Positions 15,721 to 23,800 of a stretch of 32,439 bases of DNA are shown piece by piece; within the stretch, counting starts at the first letter, position 1, and every line of letters begins with the position of its first letter. Under the pieces are notes generated by a model that saw only the letters and a program-made list of their open reading frames with translations, was not told the origin of the DNA and ran no database searches. The DNA lies in NCBI GenBank assembly GCA_944364015.1, contig CALVVX010000004.1, forward strand, positions 1 to 32,439, read 5' to 3'. Source of the DNA: an uncultured Bacilli bacterium (GTDB taxonomy: Bacteria; Bacillota_I; Bacilli_A; RF39; UBA660). A program made the position numbers and the translations under genes.

Positions 15721-17525
15721 GCATCTGCTTTTTTTCGTTGTTCTGTGTTTAATATTTCTTTACGAAGACGAATAGATATTGGAGTTATTTCTACTAATTC
15801 ATCACTATTGATATAATCTAAACAATATTCTAAACTCATTAGACGAGGTCTTTTTAGTACTACAGTGTGGTCTGATCCTGCTGCTCGAGTATTTGTTAAT
15901 TGTTTGCCTTTTACTACATTTACTGCTAGATCATTTTCACGATTACATTCTCCTACTATCATTCCTTCATATACTTCACAACCAGGCTCTATAAACATTG
16001 TTCCTCTATCTTCTAAATTACCTAGAGCATAAGCGGTTGCTTTTCCATTTTCCATAGAAACTAATACACCAAGTTTTCTTTTGCCTAAAGAGATATTTTG
16101 AGCAGGTCTATAATCTTTAAAGGTATGATTTAATATACCATATCCTTTAGTCATTGTCATAAAATCTGTATTAAATCCTATTAATCCGCGAGATGGCACT
16201 GTATAATTTAGTCTTACTAGATTATTAATATTAGTCATATTATCCATGATGCCTCCTCGTAATCCTAAGGCTTCAATTACATTACCAACATTTTCTTCTG
16301 GTACTTCTATTTGTACATCTTCATATGGTTCGCATGTAATATCATCTATTTGTTTTAAAATTACTTCTGGTTTTGATACTTGTAATTCATAACCCTCTCT
16401 TCGCATATTTTCAATTAATATAGATAAATGTAACTCTCCACGACCTGATACTATCCACGATTCGTTTCCACTTTGTTCTACTTTTAAACTTACATCTTTT
16501 TGAGTTTCTTTGAATAATCTATCTTTAATTTTAGATGCAGTAATTAATTTTCCTTCTTTACCCGCAAATGGACTATCATTAGTCATAAATGTCATTTTTA
16601 ATGTTGGAGCATCTATTTTTAATATTGGTAATGCTTCTTCTTTTCCTACTTCGCAAATAGTCTCTCCTACTGATATATCTGATAAGCCTGCAATTGCAAT
16701 TATGTCTCCTGCATGTGCTTCTTTTATCTCTATTCTTTTTAATCCTAAAAATCCAAATAATTTTTGAACACGAAATTGTTTTATGGTCCCATCTAATCTT
16801 ACACATGATACCATTTGATTTTCTTTAATACTTCCAGATTTTACTAATCCTATTCCTATTCTTCCTACGTAATCATTATAGTCTAGTAACGCTGGTTGAA
16901 ATTGTAAATTACCATCAATATTTACTTTTGGTTCTGGTATTTCATCTATTATTAATTTAAAAATATCATCATAATTTTCAGTTTGTGTATTAATATCAGA
17001 ATCTAGACTAGCTGTTCCATTTAATGCTGATACATATGCTACTTTAAAGTCTAATTGTTCATCAGTTGCACCAAGTTCAATAAATAAATCTATTACTTCA
17101 TCTAATACTTTATCTACTCTAGCGGTAGGTTTGTCTACTTTATTAATAACTACAATCGGTTTTACATTTGCTTCTAATGCTTTTTTTAATACAAATCTAG
17201 TTTGAGGCATTGTTCCCTCATATGCATCTACTAATAACATTACACCATCAACCATGTTCATAATACGTTCTACTTCACCGCCAAAATCAGCATGTCCTGG
17301 TGTATCTAAAATGTTAATTCGATAATCATTGTAATGAATTGCTGTTGTTTTAGCTAATATTGTTATTCCTCTTTCTTTTTCTATTTCATTGCTATCCATT
17401 GCTCTATCATCTATTTGTTCATTTTCACGAAAAGTGTTTGATTTTTTCAATAATTGATCAACAAATGTTGTTTTACCATGGTCTACATGAGCAATTATGG
17501 CTATATTTCTAATTTTCAATGTCAT
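15702..17525 (-). CDS. typA: Ribosome-associated GTPase TypA/BipA
   Basis: A 607-residue translational GTPase of the EF-G/LepA group that binds ribosomes and helps 50S assembly, mainly under cold or stress. The G domain shows AHVDHGKTT (P-loop), ERGITI (switch I), DTPGHADFG (G3) and NKVD (G4); the BipA-specific C-terminal domain includes [12 protein letters not shown] and GTMFIEPG. The length matches the family. The start is uncertain: ATG 17525 is used here, but TTG 17519 has better spacing from AGGAAG; GTG 17528 is least likely. The gene starts inside the nudix gene, so the two are coupled. Confidence 0.95.
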   Translation of the reverse strand: MTLKIRNIAIIAHVDHGKTTFVDQLLKKSNTFRENEQIDDRAMDSNEIEKERGITILAKTTAIHYNDYRINILDTPGHADFGGEVERIMNMVDGVMLLVDAYEGTMPQTRFVLKKALEANVKPIVVINKVDKPTARVDKVLDEVIDLFIELGATDEQLDFKVAYVSALNGTASLDSDINTQTENYDDIFKLIIDEIPEPKVNIDGNLQFQPALLDYNDYVGRIGIGLVKSGSIKENQMVSCVRLDGTIKQFRVQKLFGFLGLKRIEIKEAHAGDIIAIAGLSDISVGETICEVGKEEALPILKIDAPTLKMTFMTNDSPFAGKEGKLITASKIKDRLFKETQKDVSLKVEQSGNESWIVSGRGELHLSILIENMRREGYELQVSKPEVILKQIDDITCEPYEDVQIEVPEENVGNVIEALGLRGGIMDNMTNINNLVRLNYTVPSRGLIGFNTDFMTMTKGYGILNHTFKDYRPAQNISLGKRKLGVLVSMENGKATAYALGNLEDRGTMFIEPGCEVYEGMIVGECNRENDLAVNVVKGKQLTNTRAAGSDHTVVLKRPRLMSLEYCLDYINSDELVEITPISIRLRKEILNTEQRKKADAKRNSN

Positions 17526-17910
17526 CACTTCCTATCATTTTTCTTAATACTTCTTTAGAATCATTATAAGTTATTAGAGAAAATGCTTCCTCAATACTAA
17601 CCCATTTTACATTGCTTACTTCCTCAAGTTGTGCTTTTAAACTACCTCCTTGTGATTTTGCTTTAAAGAAAACAACATCCTTTATAATATCAACTCTAGG
17701 ACTATATGTAATAACTATTCTTTTACTTTCATCTATTTCTATTTTTATTCCTGTTTCTTCATAAACTTCTCTTTTTGCAGTTTCCACTTCTGTTTCATTT
17801 AACTCAACATGTCCTTTAGGAAAACATACATGTCCATCATTATGTTTTACTATTAAAACTTCTTTTTTATCATTAAACACTACTGCTCCACACGATTTTT
17901 CTTTTTTCAT
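17509..17910 (-). CDS. NUDIX hydrolase
   Basis: A 133-residue NUDIX pyrophosphohydrolase. The full 23-residue Nudix box is present from Gly33 to Ile55 (GHVELNE, then seven residues, then REVYEETGI), with both catalytic Glu residues. The short single-domain form with SCGAVVF at the N-terminus and FPKGHVE resembles Ap4A hydrolases (bis(5'-nucleosyl)-tetraphosphatases), but the substrate cannot be read from sequence. AAGGAG lies five bases before the ATG. It is first in a two-gene operon and overlaps typA by 17 bases. Confidence 0.9.
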   Translation of the reverse strand: MKKEKSCGAVVFNDKKEVLIVKHNDGHVCFPKGHVELNETEVETAKREVYEETGIKIEIDESKRIVITYSPRVDIIKDVVFFKAKSQGGSLKAQLEEVSNVKWVSIEEAFSLITYNDSKEVLRKMIGSDDIEN

Positions 17911-17924
17911 ATAAACTCCTTATC

Positions 17925-17952
17925 ATTATATCATAATACTTAAATTAATCAA
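17925..17952 (-). promoter_or_regulatory. Sigma-A promoter of the nudix-typA operon
   Basis: TTGATT (17952-17947), a 16-base spacer and TATAAT (17930-17925) on the minus strand, giving a leader of only about ten bases before the ATG at 17910. It sits just past the end of the unknown gene at 17973. Confidence 0.6.
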
Positions 17953-17972
17953 AATAAATATGACTAGCATAT

Positions 17973-18563
17973 TTATCTTTTTTTGACTAAGTTTCTTTTC
18001 TTATTTTCTTCTCTTTGTTCCTCTATTTGTTTTGAATATTTTGCTTCTTCCATGGTAATTATTTTATTATAATATTTAGAAGACATATTATGTGATTTTA
18101 ATTTATAGTTTTTATCATTTAACTTTATATAAAACTCATCTATTCCTGCTTGATAATAAGCAGTTTGTAATGCGTGTAATGTATATAATCTTCCCATATT
18201 TAAACTTTCAAAATTCATAATAATATTATTATTGTTGTTGATAGAATTATAAAAGTGCTTTTCCATTATCATAAATTTTAAAAACATATCATCAATATAA
18301 TTAGCATGAATATTTAATTCTTTTGCTAATAAAAGTAAATTATCTACATCAATATTTATTTCAATATTTTCTTCTTTTGCTTTAGCCTTTAACTTTTCAA
18401 TCAACACTTTTAATTTACTTGCTTTATAATTACCAAGTGGAATATTCAAATCATAAGCTATTTTACTTACTAACTCATTTTTAATTTTACTAATTATAAT
18501 AGTAGATAACATATCTATATCCATACTATTAGCATTTCTTATCATATGACTAAAACTGTACAT
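17973..18563 (-). CDS. Hypothetical helical cytoplasmic protein
   Basis: A 196-residue protein that I do not recognise. It is mostly helical by composition, with no signal peptide or membrane segment, an Asn run (INNNNN) in the middle and a very charged C-terminal tail (KQIEEQREENKKRN, ending KKR) that could bind RNA or membrane. The frame is open to 18617, but the ATG at 18563 is chosen: AAAGAAGTGAT lies just upstream and a strong promoter occupies 18589-18617, so RNA would begin near 18582. It is a single-gene unit between the surface-protein operon and nudix-typA. Confidence 0.65.
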   Translation of the reverse strand: MYSFSHMIRNANSMDIDMLSTIIISKIKNELVSKIAYDLNIPLGNYKASKLKVLIEKLKAKAKEENIEINIDVDNLLLLAKELNIHANYIDDMFLKFMIMEKHFYNSINNNNNIIMNFESLNMGRLYTLHALQTAYYQAGIDEFYIKLNDKNYKLKSHNMSSKYYNKIITMEEAKYSKQIEEQREENKKRNLVKKR

Positions 18564-18588
18564 AATATCACTTCTTTCTGTAGTGAAT

Positions 18589-18617
18589 ATTTTACATCGT
18601 ACAACTGTATTTGTCAA
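18589..18617 (-). promoter_or_regulatory. Sigma-A promoter of the hypothetical gene at 17973-18563
   Basis: Consensus TTGACA (18617-18612), a 17-base spacer and TAAAAT (18594-18589) on the minus strand. It overlaps the first codons of the open frame, showing that the upstream in-frame starts are not used. Confidence 0.8.
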
Positions 18618-18639
18618 GTTTTTTTGTTATTTTACTTAT

Positions 18640-18668
18640 AAAAGAATAATTCTATAATGAATTATTCT
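18640..18668 (-). terminator. Terminator of the surface-protein operon
   Basis: A perfect 10-bp stem (AGAATAATTC with GAATTATTCT) closes a six-base loop and is followed by a short U-tract (TTTTAT) on the minus strand. The first arm contains part of the stop codon of the 236-residue gene. Confidence 0.6.
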
Positions 18669-19377
18669 ACTTTATATTTTGTAAATCTATTGGTTTATTT
18701 AACATAACAAATTTATCAAATCTTAATGCTTTATCTTCATTTAAACTAATTCTATAAGCATTATTTGATACATAAACTTTTTCATTAGTTATATTTGTTA
18801 TATAATATTTATCAGTCTCTTTATCATAATATTCTAAACTATTATTATTATTCACTATAACATATGACATTGGACTAAGATTTATCTTTTTTCCCTCTAT
18901 GTCTAAAATAGAAGCTTCTGGAAAGAAATACAAGTCATATCCATCATATAATACTAAATTAGCAACCTCTTTATCATAGTCAGTTGTTTTTAATTTATAT
19001 GCTGTATTTGATTCATCATATTCAATAGAAGAATAAATAGGAAGTCGTACTTGCTTATAATTTTCATAAACAAATAATGCTGTCATTTCCTTTGGAAAAA
19101 TAGCTTTATTTTCAATGTAAACCACATTAGTTAAATCCATATTTTTACTAGGGGTTATATCAATTATTTCCTTTTTTCTATTTATTTTCACATCATAAGT
19201 ATCATTTATTTTTGTTCCTGCAAAGTGGGTATATCCTTCTTCTGTTTTAGTTTCAGAATAGTTATTATATAACTTTTGAATATTGTAAATAGCATATGTT
19301 AGAAGCAAAACAATAATTAAGCATATTGGTATTAATATTACATAATGTTTAATAACAAACTCTTTTATTTTTTTCAT
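18667..19377 (-). CDS. Membrane-anchored extracytoplasmic protein (short member of a three-gene series)
   Basis: A 236-residue protein with a short Lys-rich cytoplasmic tail, one transmembrane helix (about residues 10-33) and a ~200-residue outer domain of alternating hydrophobic residues that looks all-beta. I do not recognise a family. The outer domain resembles the membrane-proximal modules of the next two upstream proteins in pattern: a Pro/Tyr strand, then xAYxLK, then a Tyr-rich hairpin. The acidic linker and fibronectin-like repeats are missing. It is third in the operon, 12 bases after the 475-residue gene. The only Cys is in the membrane helix. A structural or assembly role at the cell surface is inferred from context. 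Confidence 0.7.
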   Translation of the reverse strand: MKKIKEFVIKHYVILIPICLIIVLLLTYAIYNIQKLYNNYSETKTEEGYTHFAGTKINDTYDVKINRKKEIIDITPSKNMDLTNVVYIENKAIFPKEMTALFVYENYKQVRLPIYSSIEYDESNTAYKLKTTDYDKEVANLVLYDGYDLYFFPEASILDIEGKKINLSPMSYVIVNNNNSLEYYDKETDKYYITNITNEKVYVSNNAYRISLNEDKALRFDKFVMLNKPIDLQNIK

Positions 19378-19389
19378 TATTTTTCCTCC

Positions 19390-20817
19390 CTATGGCATAG
19401 CTATTTTATAACTTATATTACTATTTATAGTATAACCTTGATATACTATATTAGATAAATATACTGTTACATAACTACCAATATCATCATATTCAAAATA
19501 TCCCTCTATGCTATCTTTACCATTTAATGTAGATGAATTTATACTATTAGTAAGTTCTAGTTTACCATTTTTAAGATCTGATACTAAATTTACATTGACA
19601 CTATCTAGTTTATAATCTTTATCCAATGATAATTTGTAATAAATTCTATCAGAAGTTACTTTTGTTATCTTTAAATCAAGTTCAGGACTTCCCATCATAA
19701 CACTTGCCTCATCAAATTGTTCTTCAACTCTTTTGTTATTATCATAATAACTATACTTGAAATTCAATTTATATGTAACATTGGCTCTTAATCCTGGTAT
19801 TACTAAATTATTTGTTGTTTTATCAAAATAACTTACTGCCACTAATGTATTGTTAGAATCATATATTTCTACAAAAACTGATTCATATTCATCTAATGGA
19901 TCATATATTACATAATCAACATTTATATATCCCACTGATGCTGTTACTGATATAATTGATGTTGTTTTAGTTGCATCTATAAAATGATCTGTATTATTAT
20001 TATCTTGTTGTTGATTATTGTTTTGCGATCCATCTTGTTCATTATTTTGATTATTATCTTCTTCTGGTGGTGTTTGAGTATTTCCTCCTGCTCCTTGTTG
20101 TTGATTTTGTTCGTCTTCATCAGTTGAAGGTTTAGTCTCTTCTATTTCTTCTGCTTTTACATATTCATTTGTACTTCCTATTATCTTCTTTAAATCAACT
20201 TCTTCATTTTCTATATACAATTTCTCTAAAGCTATATCAAATGTATAAGTGGATGTTTGTATCTGCGTTTCTTTGAAAGTTTTTAGATTTAGAGTATTAT
20301 TGTAAAGTTGTGCATTACCACTTTTATCTAATTCTACAATTAAATAATTTGTTGTATTTAATTCACCATTAGTAGTTCTTATTACTTTATCTACTATTAA
20401 ATATTTTCTGTCTGCAATTTTGTAAAATTTAGATTCATTTATATTTACTAAAGTTTCATCTTCATGTACTATCACTTTATCTTCACCTTCAGATGTTACT
20501 TCATAATATTTTCCATATAAATTCATTTGTGATTTTTTAGGATTATATATAATTGCATTATTTCCCAATAAATACATCTGATCTCGATACATTAAATAAT
20601 ACATATCATTCCATTTTATTTTTAAAATGCCATCTTCATCTAATTTTACTAAATTTTTATCTTTATCATACATAACGGATCCTGCATCTATATCATAATG
20701 TATTTTTCCATTGGTTATTACTTTATTTATAAAGAAAGAAAATATGACAATTAGAATAACACTTGCAATTAATATTATAAACATATACATTTTATTTTTT
20801 TTATCATATTTTCTCAT
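19390..20817 (-). CDS. Membrane-anchored surface protein with acidic/Gln linker and FN3-like domains
   Basis: A 475-residue protein. A cytoplasmic Lys/Arg-rich start and one helix (about 11-32) anchor it. Residues ~35-220 form the membrane-proximal module shared in style with its two operon neighbours. Residues ~221-277 are a Glu, Asp, Asn and Gln-rich linker that should be disordered. The rest holds about two fibronectin-III-like beta domains (for example VIPGLRANVTYKLNFKYSY). There are no cysteines, sortase signal or enzyme motif. It lies 11 bases after the 1854-residue gene and 12 before the last one. It is probably a surface scaffold or partner of the giant protein. Function unknown. Confidence 0.72.
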   Translation of the reverse strand: MRKYDKKNKMYMFIILIASVILIVIFSFFINKVITNGKIHYDIDAGSVMYDKDKNLVKLDEDGILKIKWNDMYYLMYRDQMYLLGNNAIIYNPKKSQMNLYGKYYEVTSEGEDKVIVHEDETLVNINESKFYKIADRKYLIVDKVIRTTNGELNTTNYLIVELDKSGNAQLYNNTLNLKTFKETQIQTSTYTFDIALEKLYIENEEVDLKKIIGSTNEYVKAEEIEETKPSTDEDEQNQQQGAGGNTQTPPEEDNNQNNEQDGSQNNNQQQDNNNTDHFIDATKTTSIISVTASVGYINVDYVIYDPLDEYESVFVEIYDSNNTLVAVSYFDKTTNNLVIPGLRANVTYKLNFKYSYYDNNKRVEEQFDEASVMMGSPELDLKITKVTSDRIYYKLSLDKDYKLDSVNVNLVSDLKNGKLELTNSINSSTLNGKDSIEGYFEYDDIGSYVTVYLSNIVYQGYTINSNISYKIAMP

Positions 20818-20828
20818 TTTTATTCCTC

Positions 20829-23800
20829 CTATCCAACGGTAATATATTTAGAATTATTACTTGTAGATATTGCTTGATATTCTCCATTTTCATCTGTTAT
20901 ATAAAATTGGAATGTTATCATATATGTTGTTTTTGGCTCTAATTTTATATTTTCATCATCTAAAACTAATGTATAATATCTATCTTGATTACTACCTTCA
21001 ATCATATTAAACATTTTATCCATTCCTTCACCAATGGTATAAGTATTTGTAGTTATTGGTGTGCTTTGTCCTTCTTTTGTTATTGTATAATCCATTTTAG
21101 TGATATTTGTTAAATTAGAACTACTAAAGAAATTCATTGTAATACTATTAGAAGTAGCATTAATAGCTAATTCTCCTAGTGATACACCATAAATACCAGA
21201 AGTATAAATTGAATAATTATAAATATTTGTTTTATTTATATATTGATTATAATCTGCTCCATTTAATTCAGCTTCATCTCTTAATGATTTGTTATTCATG
21301 TATGTTGTTAAACTTACTTCTAATGTATATTCTCTATTTGGAACTAAATTAGCAATAACGTTATATTTATCAACTTCATCTAAAGTAGTTGCAAATTTTA
21401 TTGTTCTTAATTCTTCAACATCAATATTTTCAATTTTAGCAACTTCTGATCCATAACTATCTAACAATCTAACATTATATGTTCCATTTGGAATTACTTT
21501 ATCATCATCTGTAATTGCTATATTGTATTCTAATGAATATATATAGTTTGAATCAACAATTTCTGTTTTTGCACCTTTAGTAACTGTTATACTTGGAGAA
21601 ATTAATTCTGCTAAGTTTATGTAATCGTTATATATTTCTACTTCTTCTTCTTGTTGTGATGTTGTCGTTTTAGCAAGCAATTGAATTTTAAAATAATCAT
21701 CTCCAAATATAGTATCATAGTTTGTTATATCAAAATCAATTTTATTATTTATCTCTAACGTTTCATTAGTTATTGTTTTAGTATCCACGATTATGTCATT
21801 TTCTATTAAATTGATTACTAAATCATAATTTTTAGTTACATTTGTAATTTCATTGTTCAATGTTAGATCTAAATTAAGATTTCTATTTAAGTATTTTTCT
21901 TCACTACTACTTGATTTATGAGTAGCAATCATATCTCCATATAACTGACTACCACTTAATGTTTTAAATTTATATGTTGTTGGTACACAGCTAGATGTTT
22001 CGCAAATTAAAGTATCATTTAATTGAACATAAGTTTTTCCATTCTTGTCTAAATATGCAAATATCTTATATGTATATGTAGTATCATCATCCAAATTTTC
22101 AATTGTAAAATTTGTTGTTCCTGTTGTGCTAATTTCTATTTTTTTAGTATCTATTTTACTCGAAGTATCTTCATTATATAATTCAACATAATAGTAATAT
22201 TTTCCATCATCGTCTGCAATAAAATCTTTTTTCAAGACATTTTCTGTAATACTTGAAGATGTTATTGAAATATCTGCTCCATTTATAATTGGATTGTATG
22301 AAGTAGTTATATCAGGTGTAATACTATAAAATTTAAAAGTGTTATTTGAACTTTCATCTATATTTATTTGCTTTTTATCCACAGTTTTGAAATTAATAGT
22401 ATAATTACCATTTTTATATCCTTCATTTGTTCTTGTTAGACTTATATTTAATTTTTTAATTCTTGCATCCTTATAATTTAATAAATTATTGTTATATATT
22501 AAATTATATAAATTAAATGTCGATTGATTTGTTTCATAATAATATAAATCTTTTGGTAATTCTGATTCTACTAAATTAGAAGCATTATTTAATACTAAAT
22601 AAGTTCCTTGTCCTGTTTCATTGCTATTTTGTTGTACCAAATATCCATATTCTGATGGTTGTGCAATTAAACCTGTATCATAATATCCATATAAATTTAC
22701 ACTTAATGTGCGATCTGGAAAATCTTCTATATCTCTATAATGATAATCTAAATATTTAATGCATCCAGAATTTGGTTCACAATCTTGTAATTCAGAGAAA
22801 AATCTATTTCTAATTGTTACAGTATTACTTTTTACTTCTAATTCATAAGTACTTATTCGATCAATTATTTTTCTTGCATTTTCTGTATCTAATATTTTAA
22901 GAGTTATTTTATTACTTGTTTCATTATTTTCTAATATATAATGCAAATTATAATCATCTAAATTATAAAATCCATCAAATGTATAATTAGTTTGATAATC
23001 TATTTTTACATCCTGCTCTTCATTAGCAGTCTTATTAATGGCGTTTTTATAATATATACTGTATTTTGAACCATTTGATAAATTAGAAATTGTAAATTCT
23101 GCTCCTTTATTTAATGTAAGTGGAACTTCATATTCTGTATCATCAATGCTATAATATAATGAATAATTTTCTTTCCCTTCTTCTTTATATAAGGCGACAT
23201 CTCTATCATACATTGTATATGCATAAGTAATAGAGTTTTCTGTACTTGATACAATGTTCAAATAAAAGTCCGGTGCTTGTTTATTGGCAACAACTGGATC
23301 AGATTCTACGTATTCTCTTTGTATTCTTCCAGGATAATAGTAATCTGTTGTATTATCTTTGCCATCGTCTACTGTTATGTAAAATCTAAATTTGTATTTA
23401 TTCCCACGATATAATACAATATTTCCATTGCTATTTACTATTGCATCTTTTTTATAATAATCTGTTCCTGCTTGATAATTAAATGTTTTTGTATAACTTC
23501 CTGTTAATTCATTCATCTTTTCACTACTTAAATCATGACATTCTCCTGTTGTCATTGAACATACTCCCATATGCATATAGTAATTTGCATTTGGGTATAA
23601 AAGCGCTAAATTTTCAGAATCATAGTTAGCAGTTACAATTGCTCTGTCCGCTACATTATTTACATTTCTTATTTCTACATCCATCCAAGGATCACCTAGG
23701 ATATCATCTGCTCGAAGATCTGTATTTATTTCAAATATGTATTTATTGTTTTCTACAGCAATGTTATTTATACCTGCACTATCAGTCGCATTTGTTATTT

